A stretch of DNA of 64,000 nucleotides from Streptomyces sp. NA02950 (GCF_013364155.1 NZ_CP054916.1:3468501-3532500), one strand, 5' to 3'; shown: positions 52,153 through 63,982, counted from the first letter of the stretch. Notes: a model not told the origin generated them from the sequence alone. Program-made: numbers and translations.

Positions 52153-53126
52153 TCCTCCACTGGAACGGCGTACGCGAATCCACCGTCCACCATCAGGTTC
52201 GCCACGGTCTCCAGTTCCGGCGGATTGCCCGCCAGCCGCAGCAGGAAGGCGTCGAAGTCATCGCCGCACGGCAGCATCAGCTCCGTCACCCGGTCCTGGA
52301 CCGTCCAGCCGTCGCGGTCCCGCGCGTCGTCGTACGCGCAGAACCACACCGAGCCGATCGCGTCGCCCTTCACCTTCACCGCGATCACCCCACCCTGGAC
52401 GAAGCCGACGCCCAGATAGTCCTTGGTGAAGTGGTCGCGCAGACACTTGTTCATGTACACGAGGTCGTTGATCGCGGCCTCGTCGCGCACCGTGAAGAAG
52501 GGCTGGTCGATCAGCAGCCCCAGCTCCGGGTCGAGCGCCGCGCCGACCGGGGCGCAGCCACCCGCCGCCTTCAGGTACCCGCGGTACGCGTCGGGCAGCC
52601 GGTAGCCGAGGTCCTCCTCGACACCGAGCACCTGCTCCTCGGTGACCGAGAGTCCGCGGACGGGCAGCCCGAAGTGGACCGGCCGGGTCTCCTGGAGAGG
52701 GCGGGTGCCGCGCTTGTTCTGGTCGACCGGCGCGGTGGCGAGTCCCCCGTGGTGCCGCAGCAGCGCCTTCACCTCGGCCGGGATCAGCTCCATCCGGCGG
52801 GTGCCGGCGACGTGGTGCCAGGTCCAGCCGTGCGGGGTGGCGACCGGTACGGAGTCCTTCCACAGGTCATGACCGGCGGCGAACTGTGCCGCGTTCGCCG
52901 AGACGTAGTCGGTCAGCCGCAGCTCGTCGACGCCGAACCCCTCCGGGGGCTCGGCGATTTCGGCCGCTGCGCGCGCATAGGGCGAGAAGTCCGGAAAGCC
53001 GTTTTCGTCCACCCGGACGCCCTTGGGGTGGCGAGCGGCCCGGACCGGGTCCGGGAAGTGCACGACCTGCCCGGCGTAGGCCGCGTTCGGTGGCGCGGCT
53101 TGCTGCCCGAGCCGACCTGTCGTCAT
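52149..53126 (-). CDS. WHH-type nuclease domain fused to SUKH (SMI1/KNR4) domain
   Basis: This 325-residue protein has an N-terminal HNH/Endo VII superfamily toxin-nuclease pattern: FPDFSPYA (44-51), then GWTWHHVAGTRRMELIPAEV with W103-H104-H105 and H125-H126. From about 161 it is SUKH-1-like (VTEEQVLGVEEDLGYRLPDA, YRGYLKAAGG). It forms an operon with the deaminase-SUKH-4 fusion (GTGA overlap). The ATG follows CAGGGGG. Polymorphic-toxin domains normally sit on secreted carriers; here there is no export signal, so an intracellular decoy/immunity or conflict role is possible. Confidence 0.75.
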   Translation of the reverse strand: MTTGRLGQQAAPPNAAYAGQVVHFPDPVRAARHPKGVRVDENGFPDFSPYARAAAEIAEPPEGFGVDELRLTDYVSANAAQFAAGHDLWKDSVPVATPHGWTWHHVAGTRRMELIPAEVKALLRHHGGLATAPVDQNKRGTRPLQETRPVHFGLPVRGLSVTEEQVLGVEEDLGYRLPDAYRGYLKAAGGCAPVGAALDPELGLLIDQPFFTVRDEAAINDLVYMNKCLRDHFTKDYLGVGFVQGGVIAVKVKGDAIGSVWFCAYDDARDRDGWTVQDRVTELMLPCGDDFDAFLLRLAGNPPELETVANLMVDGGFAYAVPVEE

Positions 53127-53347
53127 GGCGGTTGCCCCCTGCTGATGCTGTCTACTGCACACAGCCTATGCGGTGGCGCAACGGCCGGAACCGGTCGGTC
53201 ACCCCGGCCGCCCCCGCCCCGCCGCCCGGCCTCGGGCCACGCCCCGCCGCCCACCTGGCGGCACCAGACCGGACTACCGCACCACCCGGCACATTTGGCA
53301 ATCTGATCACTGCAACCGGGGGATTGGGGTAGGGAGGGAACCACCAC

Positions 53348-53869
53348 ATGCACACCACGCGGAGCGACGGGAGCGGCAACGACGCCGCCCCCGCGGCCGA
53401 CGACCCCCGGCTGGGATGGAGCGGCGGCGACCCCGACGCCGGGCCGCCCGCGGTGCACCACCGGCGCGATGGCATCCTGCCCGCCGTGGCCGCCGCGCTC
53501 TCCGTCCGCGGCGAGACCCTCACCTGCACCGGGATCAAGGGCGATCAGCCACCGACGCTCCACCCCCTGGTCCAGGAGTTCCTCGACGCCCTCCCCACCG
53601 GCCAGCGCGAGCGCTTCACCGGCCGCTGCGCCGAGGCGATCCTGCTCTCCCGCCATCTGACGGCCTTCGAGACGAGCCGCTCCAAGCGCGCCGCCCGCAA
53701 ACCGCTCGGCCAGGGCGAGGCCCGCCGCTCCCTCAAGCACGCCAAACTCACCACCCGCCGCATCCGCGAGGCGGGCGACCCCCAGCACGGCAGTTATGCC
53801 CCGCCGTGTCTGTCCTGCACGGCGCTGCTGGCCCACTTCGGCGTACGGGTCGTGGGTGAGACCGAGTGA
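53348..53869 (+). CDS. YwqJ-like deaminase-family protein
   Basis: This 173-residue protein has an N-terminal disordered part and a deaminase fold with C94-A-E96 in FTGRCAEAILLSRHL and P153-C154-x-x-C157 in YAPPCLSCTALLAHFGV, the zinc-binding pattern of the cytidine-deaminase superfamily. LHPLVQEFLDALPTGQRERF is typical of YwqJ-type toxins. It overlaps the next gene by ATGA, so toxin and immunity protein are translated together. It is divergent from the WHH-SUKH gene. Confidence 0.8.
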   Translation: MHTTRSDGSGNDAAPAADDPRLGWSGGDPDAGPPAVHHRRDGILPAVAAALSVRGETLTCTGIKGDQPPTLHPLVQEFLDALPTGQRERFTGRCAEAILLSRHLTAFETSRSKRAARKPLGQGEARRSLKHAKLTTRRIREAGDPQHGSYAPPCLSCTALLAHFGVRVVGETE

Positions 53870-54366
53870 AACAGGCATACGACCGCAGGGACGTCACCCG
53901 CTTCCCCATCGCCGTGGACGCCGCCCTGCGCGAGGCGGGCTGGCAGCCCGGCCGCTGGGACATACAGCGCGCCGAGGTCTGGGCCGACACCCTGCGCGCC
54001 CACACCTCCCCCGCTGGACACCAGCACGCGGTCTTCCCGGCGGCCGTCGAGGCGTGGGCGGAGTTCGGCGGACTGCACGTACAGCCGCCGGCGGCGGGGC
54101 GGCAGATCGCCCCGACCCCGTTCCGGATCGACCCGCTGCCCGGCCTCCACCTGGCCCGCAGCCTCAGCGACTTGGGGCGGGCGCTGGAGACGGAGGTCTG
54201 CCCGCTGGGGGAGGAGGCGGACGGACAGGCGCTGCTGACCATCGACACGGAGGGCCGGGTCTACAGCCTGGACCACTGCGGCGACTGGTATCTGGGCGCG
54301 ACCGTGGACGCGGCGCTGGCCACCCTGGTCACGGGCGCTCTCCCGCCCCGCCTGCCGCGGGCCTAG
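53866..54366 (+). CDS. SUKH-3 family immunity protein
   Basis: This 166-residue protein has the SUKH-3 layout: DVTRFPIAVDAALREAGWQP at the start, WAEFGGLHVQPPAAGRQIAP and FRIDPLPGLHL in the centre, and VYSLDHCGDWYLGATVDAAL near the end. It is most likely the inhibitor of the YwqJ-like deaminase encoded just upstream. Confidence 0.85.
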   Translation: MKQAYDRRDVTRFPIAVDAALREAGWQPGRWDIQRAEVWADTLRAHTSPAGHQHAVFPAAVEAWAEFGGLHVQPPAAGRQIAPTPFRIDPLPGLHLARSLSDLGRALETEVCPLGEEADGQALLTIDTEGRVYSLDHCGDWYLGATVDAALATLVTGALPPRLPRA

Positions 54367-54397
54367 GAGGGCCACCCGGACCGCGGGCCCGGACCGG

Positions 54398-55900
54398 CTA
54401 CGCGCTCTTGGCGCGCTCCACCCCCGCGGCGCCCTCGAGTTCCCCGGCGGTGGAGCCCACGGGCCCGCCGTCCTCGGCGCCCACGCCGTCCGTGCCGCCC
54501 TCGCCATCCGTGCCGTCGGCCCCGTCGGCCCCGTCGGCCGTGCGGTCCGGGATGACCGCCGAGACCCGGAAGCCACCCGTCTCGGTCGGCCCCGACACAA
54601 AGCCCCCGCCCAGCGTGGAGACCCGCTCGCGCATGCCGACCAGACCGTTGCCCCCGCTGGGCAGCCCGGCGTCCGCCGTGCCCCCCTCGCACGGGCCGTT
54701 CTCCACCAGCACCGCGATCTCGGCGGCGCGATGGGCGACCCGGACCCGGGCGCTGGCACCCGGGGCGTGCTTGTGAACGTTGGTGAGCGCTTCCTGCACC
54801 ACCCGGTAGGCGGTCTGCTCCACCCGCGACGCGTAGCGCCGCTCCTCGCCCTCCACCGAAAGCTCCACGGTCATCCCGGCCGCGCGCGACTGGCCGACCA
54901 GCGCCGCCAGCTCCGCCAGCGACGGCCCGCCCAGGGGCTCCGCCTCCCGCACGGCCGCCTCCGCCGCCTGCGCGGCGGCCGAAGCGGCCAGGCCCACCGC
55001 GGCCAGCGGCACCCGCCGCGGCTCCTTCGGAGGGGCCGGAGCCGGAACCGCGGCCCCGGACCGCTGACCGTCCTCGGAGCGCAGCACCCCCAGCATCTGC
55101 CGCAGCTCGGTGAGGGCCTGCCGCCCCATGTCGCCGACCAGCGCCGCGTTCTTCGACGCCTTCTCCGGGTCCTTCAGCGCCACCGCCTGGAGCGCAGCCG
55201 CGTGCACCACCATCAGGCTCACCCGGTGTGCCACCACGTCGTGCATCTCGCGGGCGATCCGGGTGCGCTCCTCGTTGCGGGCCCACTCGGCGCGCTCCTC
55301 CGCGCGGTCCGCGAGCAGCGACAGCTCGCGCTCGAGCCCGTCGGCCCGCTCCCGCAGACTCTCCACCAGCCGCCGCCGCGCCCTGACGTAGAGCCCGAGC
55401 AGCACCGGCGGGGCGGTCATCCCCAGCGCCATCACCACCGAGACCAGCGGCACCACCCAGAGCCCCGGCTCCCAGCCGTCCTTCTTGATGTCCTGCTGGA
55501 AACGGATCATGGTGATGATGAGCGTCCCGGAGCCCGCCATCCCGGCGAGCACCGCCGTGATCCGCCGCGGCACCTCGGAGGCGGCCAGGGTGTAGAGGCC
55601 GACCACACCGAGCAGCAAGCCCATCTCGGCCGGGGTGACCGCGATCGATATCAGGACAACGGCGATCGCCCACTGGCGCCGCAGCACCAGCGTCGAACCG
55701 ACGACCACCCCGAGCAGCACCCCGAGAACCGTTGGGATCCGGGCGTCATGCGCGAAACCGACACCCTCCGCGGCGCATTCCGCCGCCGACGCGACGGCGA
55801 GCCCCACGTCGAGCACCATGCTCCGCCGCCGCGGCCACCACCACGGACCGGCGGGCGCGCCCCGCGCACTCGCCGCCTCGACTACCCCCGTAGCACTCAT
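54398..55900 (-). CDS. NarL/LiaS-type sensor histidine kinase, orphan
   Basis: This 500-residue protein has N-terminal TM helices (about 25-170: SMVLDVGLAVASAAECAAEG, VLGVLLGVVVGSTLV, LLLGVVGLYTLAAS, VVPLVSVVMALGMTAPPVLL). A coiled linker is followed by the HisKA_3 box ERTRIAREMHDVVAHRVSLM and a HATPase domain with VVQEALTNVHKHAPGA and GNGLVGMRERV. The tail has GADGADGTDGEGGTDG repeats. A NarL-type response regulator is expected beside it, but none lies on either side. Confidence 0.88.
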   Translation of the reverse strand: MSATGVVEAASARGAPAGPWWWPRRRSMVLDVGLAVASAAECAAEGVGFAHDARIPTVLGVLLGVVVGSTLVLRRQWAIAVVLISIAVTPAEMGLLLGVVGLYTLAASEVPRRITAVLAGMAGSGTLIITMIRFQQDIKKDGWEPGLWVVPLVSVVMALGMTAPPVLLGLYVRARRRLVESLRERADGLERELSLLADRAEERAEWARNEERTRIAREMHDVVAHRVSLMVVHAAALQAVALKDPEKASKNAALVGDMGRQALTELRQMLGVLRSEDGQRSGAAVPAPAPPKEPRRVPLAAVGLAASAAAQAAEAAVREAEPLGGPSLAELAALVGQSRAAGMTVELSVEGEERRYASRVEQTAYRVVQEALTNVHKHAPGASARVRVAHRAAEIAVLVENGPCEGGTADAGLPSGGNGLVGMRERVSTLGGGFVSGPTETGGFRVSAVIPDRTADGADGADGTDGEGGTDGVGAEDGGPVGSTAGELEGAAGVERAKSA

Positions 55901-56102
55901 AGCGACCAGACTACGGCCGTGGGGCAACGCATTTCCCTGGGACACGGCGGGGTGAAGGCCACTCGGACGGCGGACGGCGCCGCGCCCCGGAACGGGGCAA
56001 CGACGCTGATCCATACCGTCGCATCGAGGGCTGGTGGTACGGCATAGTGGTGGGGGCCAAGTCGGGCAGCCTGACCGGATGTCCGATTTGAGTGCTTTTC
56101 CA

Positions 56103-56174
56103 TCCCCTGTGGTGTAATGGGCAACACTACCGGTTTTGGTCCGGTTGTTCCGGGTTCGAGTCCTGGCAGGGGAG
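56103..56174 (+). tRNA. tRNA-Gln (anticodon UUG)
   Basis: A 72-nt cloverleaf can be drawn: acceptor TCCCCTG with CAGGGGA, anticodon stem ACCGG/CCGGT with loop TTTTGGT (anticodon TTG), T-arm CCGGG-TTCGAGT-CCTGG and discriminator G. The 3' CCA is not encoded. It reads CAA, a rare codon in this genome. Confidence 0.95.
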
Positions 56175-56290
56175 CTCTGCTTTCCGTCCCTACGGGTCCT
56201 GATCGCCCCGATCAGGACCCGCGCACGTTTCCACCCCGAAACCTCTCGGTATCCTGCGGGTGTCCACCCCCGAAGCCGAAGGGCACACCC

Positions 56291-57748
56291 GTGAGCGCCA
56301 ACCGCCCGGCAGCCGTCGTCGTCCTCGCAGCGGGTGAGGGCACCCGTATGAAGTCGGCGACCCCCAAGGTCCTGCATGCGATCTGCGGCCGATCCCTCGT
56401 CGGGCATGTCGTCGCCGCCTCCCGCGAGCTCTCCCCCGAGCATCTGGTGGTCGTCGTCGGCCATGCCCGTGAGCAGGTCACCGCACATCTCGCCGAGATC
56501 GACGCCGAGGTGCGCACCGCCGTCCAGCACGAGCAGAACGGCACCGGCCACGCCGTCCGGATGGGCCTGGAGGAGCTGTCCGACAGCGGTGTCGTTCTCG
56601 ACGGCACCGTGATCGTCGTCTGCGGTGACACCCCGCTGCTGACCGGCGCCACGCTGGAGCGGCTGGCCTCGGCCCACGCCACCGACGGGAACGCGGTGAC
56701 CGTGCTCACCGCCGAGGTGCCCGAGCCCACCGGCTACGGCCGGATCGTGCGGGACCCGGCGAGCGGCGCCGTCACCGCGATCGTCGAGCACAAGGACGCC
56801 ACCGACGCCCAGCGCGCGATCCGCGAGATCAACTCCGGTGTCTTCGCCTTCGACGCCCAGCTGCTCACCGACGCGCTCGGCAAGGTGCGCACCGACAACA
56901 GCCAGGGCGAGGAGTACCTCACCGATGTCCTCGGCATCCTGCGTGAGGCCGGTCACCGGGTGGGGGCCGCCGTGGCCGCGGACCACCGGGAGATCCTGGG
57001 CATCAACAACCGCGTCCAGCTGGCCGAGGCCCGCAGGCTGCTCAACGACCGGCTGCTGGAGCGCGCCATGCTCAGCGGGGTGACCGTGGTCGACCCGGGG
57101 ACCACCTGGATCGACGCGACCGTCACCGTCGAGCCGGACGCCCTGGTCCACCCCGGCACCCAGCTGCTGGGCACCACCCACCTCGCCGCGCACAGCGAGG
57201 TCGGTCCGAACTCCCGGCTCACCGACACCACCGTGGGCGAGGGCGCCGTCGCGTCGTTCACCGTCGCCGACGGCGCCGAGATCGGCGCGGGCGCCGGCGT
57301 GGGGCCGTACGCGTATCTGCGCCCGGGCACCCGGCTCGGCACCAAGTCCAAGGCCGGTACCTACGTGGAGATGAAGAACGCCACGATCGGCGAGGGCAGC
57401 AAGGTGCCGCATCTGTCCTACGTGGGCGACGCGACGATCGGCGACCACACCAACATCGGTGCCGCGAGCGTCTTCGTGAACTACGACGGCGTCAGCAAGC
57501 ACCACACCACCATCGGCAGCCACTGCCGCACCGGAGCCGACAACATGCTTGTGGCTCCTGTCACGATCGGGGACGGCGCCTACACCGCCGCCGGCTCGGT
57601 CATCACCAAGGATGTGCCCCCAGGCTCGCTGGCCGTCGCCCGCGGACAGCAGCGGAATATCGAGGGCTGGGTGGCCCGCAAGCGCCCCGGAAGTGCCGCG
57701 GCGCGGGCCGCGGAGAGCGCTCACCAGGAGCACCGGAGCGATCAGTGA
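56291..57748 (+). CDS. glmU: bifunctional GlmU (GlcN-1-P acetyltransferase / UDP-GlcNAc pyrophosphorylase)
   Basis: GlmU makes UDP-GlcNAc for the cell wall. The N-terminal Rossmann domain has VVLAAGEGTRMKSATPKVLH; the C-terminal left-handed beta-helix carries hexapeptide repeats and YVEMKNATIGEGSKVPHLSY with NIGAASVFVNYDG for acetyl transfer. Its 485 residues are normal for actinobacteria. I chose the GTG at 56291 since longer frames run into the tRNA. prs follows in the same direction 71 bp on. Confidence 0.97.
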   Translation: MSANRPAAVVVLAAGEGTRMKSATPKVLHAICGRSLVGHVVAASRELSPEHLVVVVGHAREQVTAHLAEIDAEVRTAVQHEQNGTGHAVRMGLEELSDSGVVLDGTVIVVCGDTPLLTGATLERLASAHATDGNAVTVLTAEVPEPTGYGRIVRDPASGAVTAIVEHKDATDAQRAIREINSGVFAFDAQLLTDALGKVRTDNSQGEEYLTDVLGILREAGHRVGAAVAADHREILGINNRVQLAEARRLLNDRLLERAMLSGVTVVDPGTTWIDATVTVEPDALVHPGTQLLGTTHLAAHSEVGPNSRLTDTTVGEGAVASFTVADGAEIGAGAGVGPYAYLRPGTRLGTKSKAGTYVEMKNATIGEGSKVPHLSYVGDATIGDHTNIGAASVFVNYDGVSKHHTTIGSHCRTGADNMLVAPVTIGDGAYTAAGSVITKDVPPGSLAVARGQQRNIEGWVARKRPGSAAARAAESAHQEHRSDQ

Positions 57749-57819
57749 CCCGTGCAGGGGTATGCCGTGCGGGGCGTACCGTGAGAAGCGCACCTAAGTG
57801 ACATCCAAGGAGACTTGCT

Positions 57820-58797
57820 GTGACCGGGATCAAGACGACCGGCGAGAAGAAGTTGATGCTCTTCTCCGGCCGCGCCCACCCCGAGCTGGCCGAGGAGGTC
57901 GCCCACGAGCTGGGCGTCAGCTTGGTCCCGACCAAGGCTTTCGACTTCGCCAACGGCGAGATCTACGTCCGATTCCAGGAGTCCGCGCGGGGCGCCGACT
58001 GCTTCCTGATCCAGAGCCACACCGCTCCGATCAATAAGTGGATCATGGAGCAGCTCATCATGATCGACGCGCTGAAGCGGGCTTCCGCGCGGTCCATCAC
58101 GGTGATCGTCCCCTTCTACGGCTATGCCCGCCAGGACAAGAAGCACCGCGGCCGCGAGCCCATCTCGGCCCGTCTGATCGCGGATCTGCTGAAGACCTCG
58201 GGTGCCGACCGGATCCTCACCGTCGATCTGCACACCGACCAGATCCAGGGCTTCTTCGACGGTCCGGTGGACCACCTCTTCGCGCTTCCGGTGCTCGCCG
58301 ACTACGTGGGCGCCAAGGTGGACCGCACCAAGCTCACCGTGGTCTCCCCCGACGCCGGCCGGGTGCGGGTCGCCGACCGCTGGTGCGACCGGCTGGGCGC
58401 CCCGCTGGCCATCGTGCACAAGCGGCGCGACCCGGACGTGGCCAACCAGGTCACCGTCCACGAGGTGGTCGGTGATGTACGGGGCCGGGTCTGTGTGCTG
58501 GTCGACGACATGATCGACACCGGTGGCACCATCTGCGCCGCGGCCGACGCGCTGTTCGCCAACGGCGCCGAGGACGTGATCGTGACCGCCACCCACGGTG
58601 TGCTGTCCGGCCCGGCCGCCGACCGGCTGAAGAACTCGAAGGTCAGCGAGTTCGTGTTCACCAACACGCTGCCCACCCCGAACGAGGTCGAGCTCGACAA
58701 GGTCACCGTGCTGTCGATGGCGCCCACCATCGCCCGCGCCGTGCAGGAGGTCTTCGAGGACGGCTCGGTGACCAGCCTCTTCGAGGAGCACGCCTGA
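57820..58797 (+). CDS. prs: ribose-phosphate pyrophosphokinase
   Basis: This 325-residue PRPP synthase has SGRAHPELAEEVA at the start, YARQDKKHRGREPISARLIA (regulatory flexible loop/ATP contacts), TVDLHTDQIQGFFDGPVDHL and the PRPP-binding VLVDDMIDTGGTICAA. It provides PRPP for nucleotide, His and Trp synthesis. The GTG follows CAAGGAGACTTGCT. A strong terminator follows the gene. Confidence 0.97.
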   Translation: MTGIKTTGEKKLMLFSGRAHPELAEEVAHELGVSLVPTKAFDFANGEIYVRFQESARGADCFLIQSHTAPINKWIMEQLIMIDALKRASARSITVIVPFYGYARQDKKHRGREPISARLIADLLKTSGADRILTVDLHTDQIQGFFDGPVDHLFALPVLADYVGAKVDRTKLTVVSPDAGRVRVADRWCDRLGAPLAIVHKRRDPDVANQVTVHEVVGDVRGRVCVLVDDMIDTGGTICAAADALFANGAEDVIVTATHGVLSGPAADRLKNSKVSEFVFTNTLPTPNEVELDKVTVLSMAPTIARAVQEVFEDGSVTSLFEEHA

Positions 58798-58827
58798 TGG
58801 GGTTAGACCCTGTCGCTGAGCGAGCCT

Positions 58828-58860
58828 GCTGAGGCCACCCCGCCATGGGGTGGCCTCAGC
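58828..58860 (+). terminator. strong terminator of glmU-prs
   Basis: A perfect 14-bp stem (GCTGAGGCCACCCC and its complement) with a 5-nt loop starts 31 bp after the prs stop. Confidence 0.85.
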
Positions 58861-59010
58861 CATGTCCGGCCATTGGTAGAATCGTGGGGTTGCTCGGCGA
58901 GGGAGGCTGTGCTCGGCACAGCTGTCCGTTATCGACGCGCTCTTCGTAGCAGGTCTGTCGTGGGCCGGGTGACGCCCACATATCAGGACACGATCTACGA
59001 GGAGTGCCCC

Positions 59011-59610
59011 ATGGCCGAGGTCAAGATCTCCGCCCAGCCCCGTACCGAGTTCGGCAAGGGCGCGGCCCGCCGCACCCGTGTGGCCGGCCGCGTGCCCGGC
59101 GTCGTCTACGGTCACGGCGTCGACCCGCTGCATGTGACCCTTCCGGGCCACGATCTGCTGATGGCGCTCAAGACCCCCAACGTGCTGATCCGCCTCGATG
59201 TCGAGGGCGGCAAGAACGAGCTGGTCATCCCGAAGGCCGTCCAGCGCCACCCCATCAAGATCGGTGTCCTTGAGCACATCGACCTGCTGCTGGTGAAGAA
59301 GGGCGAGAAGGTCACCGTCGAGGTGCCGATCAACACCGAGGGCGAGCTGGCCCCCGGCGGCAACCTGCTCGAGCACATGCTGAACGCCCTGCCGGTCGAG
59401 ACCGAGGCCACCCACATCCCCGAGGGTGTCACCGTCTCCATCGAGGGCCTGGACGCGGGTGCCACCATCCTCGCCAAGGACATCAAGCTGCCGGCCGGCA
59501 CCACGCTCGCCGTCGAGGACGACGCCCCGGTGCTGCACGTGGTCGCCGCCCAGGCCGAGGCTCCGGCCGAGGAGGCCGCCGAGGGCGAGGAAGAGGGCGA
59601 AGAGGCGTAA
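59011..59610 (+). CDS. rplY: 50S ribosomal protein L25/general stress protein Ctc
   Basis: This 199-residue two-domain L25 (CTC form) has a 5S rRNA-binding N-terminal domain ([20 protein letters not shown]) and a C-terminal beta-barrel ([40 protein letters not shown]). A Glu/Ala-rich acidic tail ([13 protein letters not shown]) follows. The ATG follows CGAGGAGTGCCCC. TAGAAT at 58877-58882 may be its -10 box. pth lies 106 bp downstream. Confidence 0.96.
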   Translation: MAEVKISAQPRTEFGKGAARRTRVAGRVPGVVYGHGVDPLHVTLPGHDLLMALKTPNVLIRLDVEGGKNELVIPKAVQRHPIKIGVLEHIDLLLVKKGEKVTVEVPINTEGELAPGGNLLEHMLNALPVETEATHIPEGVTVSIEGLDAGATILAKDIKLPAGTTLAVEDDAPVLHVVAAQAEAPAEEAAEGEEEGEEA

Positions 59611-59716
59611 GCTCCGGCTTCCTCCCTTTTCTTTCTCCGGCCGCCGTTCCGCCCTGCCGCCCCGTGTTCCGGTGCGGCGGGCGGGACGGCGGCCGTCCCT
59701 CCAGGAGAGACAACAG

Positions 59717-60313
59717 ATGACGACCACGGACGACACGAGCCCCTGGCTGGTGATGGGCCTCGGCAACCCCGGGGGCGAGTACGCCGCCAACCGCCACAAC
59801 GTCGGCTTCATGGTGGCCGATCTGCTGGCCGAGCGGATGGGCGCCCGGTTCAAGGCGCACAAGTCGCGGGCCCAGGTCGTCGAGGGGCGGATCGGTCCGC
59901 CCGGTCCGGGAAGCCGCCGGGTCGTCGTCGCCAAACCGATGTCGTTCATGAACCTCTCGGGCGGACCGACCACCGCGCTGCGCGACTTCTACAAGGTGCC
60001 GGTGGGTCATGTCGTGGCGGTCCATGACGAATTGGACATCGACTACGGGGCGCTGCGACTGAAGCTGGGCGGTGGTGACAATGGCCACAACGGACTGAAG
60101 TCGATCACCAAGTCGCTGGGGCAGGACTACTACCGGGTGCGCTTCGGGATCGGCCGCCCGCCGGGCCGGATGGATGTCGCGGCGTTCGTCCTGAAGGACT
60201 TTTCCTCTGCTGAGCGCAGGGAGTTGGACTATTTCGTGGACCGTGCGGCCGATGCGGTGGAGACGCTGATCGTGGACGGTCTGGAGCGCGCGCAGTCCAC
60301 GTACAACTCCTGA
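59717..60313 (+). CDS. pth: peptidyl-tRNA hydrolase
   Basis: This 198-residue protein has the Pth fold: [20 protein letters not shown] with the catalytic His, [32 protein letters not shown] with the Asp and [13 protein letters not shown]. It recycles tRNA from stalled peptidyl-tRNA. The ATG follows CCAGGAGAG. Confidence 0.97.
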   Translation: MTTTDDTSPWLVMGLGNPGGEYAANRHNVGFMVADLLAERMGARFKAHKSRAQVVEGRIGPPGPGSRRVVVAKPMSFMNLSGGPTTALRDFYKVPVGHVVAVHDELDIDYGALRLKLGGGDNGHNGLKSITKSLGQDYYRVRFGIGRPPGRMDVAAFVLKDFSSAERRELDYFVDRAADAVETLIVDGLERAQSTYNS

Positions 60314-60364
60314 CAAACGCCTGTTCGCCCGTTTCTGCACCCGAGGTTGACCCCGGGGCCTGTC

Positions 60365-60913
60365 ATGGCCAGGATCCCCCGCATGGCTTCCACCGGTGCG
60401 ACCACTGTGACCACCAAGCGCAGCCGCACCCGTCGTGCGGGCGAGAGCGCGTACGGGCTGATGCTGCTCGCGAAGAACGCGGCGGTGTCGCTGATCGCGC
60501 TGTTCCTGCTGGCCGCCGGTGTGTGGTCGTCCTGGAGCGACGCCCGCCCGGCGATGCTCACCAAGGGGCTGGAGCAGGGTGTGGTCACGGTCTCCCACTG
60601 CGGCGACGACTGGTGCACCGGCTCCTTCGCACCCGCCCGGGGCGGCGGAGAGGACCACGGCCGGATCCGGATCGACAAGGCCGTCACCGACGGGCCCGGC
60701 GACCGGGTGGCGGTGGCGCTCATACCGGGTGCCGACGAGGGGGTCCGCACCGGTCCGGCGGGGGTGCTGCACGCGTGGGTGCCGTTCGGCGGATCGCTGC
60801 TGCTGGCCGCACTGCTGGTGGCGGGCGGGCTGCGGATGCGGCGTACGGCGTGGGTGATCGGGCTGCTGGGCGTGGCCCTGCTCGGCGCCTCGTTCGCCAC
60901 GCTCACCTTCTGA
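60365..60913 (+). CDS. two-TM membrane protein of unknown function
   Basis: This 182-residue protein has a basic cytoplasmic N-terminus (TKRSRTRRAGESAYGLMLLA), TM1 near 40-57 (AAVSLIALFLLAAGVWSSW), an extracellular domain with a possible disulfide pair in SHCGDDWCTG, and two TM stretches at the C-terminus (SLLLAALLVAGGLRM, VIGLLGVALLGASFATLTF). It follows pth and is probably cotranscribed. Function unknown. Confidence 0.75.
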   Translation: MARIPRMASTGATTVTTKRSRTRRAGESAYGLMLLAKNAAVSLIALFLLAAGVWSSWSDARPAMLTKGLEQGVVTVSHCGDDWCTGSFAPARGGGEDHGRIRIDKAVTDGPGDRVAVALIPGADEGVRTGPAGVLHAWVPFGGSLLLAALLVAGGLRMRRTAWVIGLLGVALLGASFATLTF

Positions 60914-60942
60914 CGCGTCCTTCCGGCGGCTGAACACCACGC

Positions 60943-60997
60943 ACGGCACCGGGCGGTGGCCCTCCCTCGTGGAGGGGGCCACCGCCCGGTGCCGTGT
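60943..60997. terminator. very strong bidirectional terminator
   Basis: A stem of about 24 bp with one 2-nt bulge (left arm begins CACGGCACCGGGCGGTGG) and a loop of about 7 nt lies between the convergent membrane protein and ppc genes. Confidence 0.85.
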
Positions 60998-61013
60998 GGT
61001 GTGCGGCCTACGG

Positions 61014-63734
<2,721 letters not shown>

Positions 63735-63925
63735 AGGTGCGGGCTCCTTGCAGTGAACGGGGTTCGTCAAGCGGGGCGAGGCGCCTGCGCGGCGGGTACC
63801 GCGGGACATGGCCCCCATGCTTTCGGCCAGGTGCGGACCGCGCTGTCCGACGCACCCAGGATATGCGGCGCGTAACCCGAGAGGGTCCAGAGCCCTCTTG
63901 CCCCGCTTCGTGACCCTGCCATACT

Positions 63926-63952
63926 TACGTCGCCGTAGGTTACGGATCCGTA
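63926..63952. promoter_or_regulatory. paired palindromic operator between ppc and the right-edge gene
   Basis: TACGGATCCGTA (63941-63952) is a perfect 12-bp palindrome, and TACGTCGCCGTA (63926-63937) is a related imperfect one centred 15 bp away. The pair lies 31 bp before the ATG of the rightward gene and looks like a TetR-type operator. Confidence 0.6.
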
Positions 63953-63982
63953 GCCCAGCCCCCGAGCCCCACGAGGGATCCC

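Noticed and set aside
49396..52419. Gly/Arg-rich frame of about 1000 codons opposite the deaminase-SUKH gene
   Set aside because: It mirrors the collagen-like linker repeats of the real gene on the minus strand and has no domains of its own.
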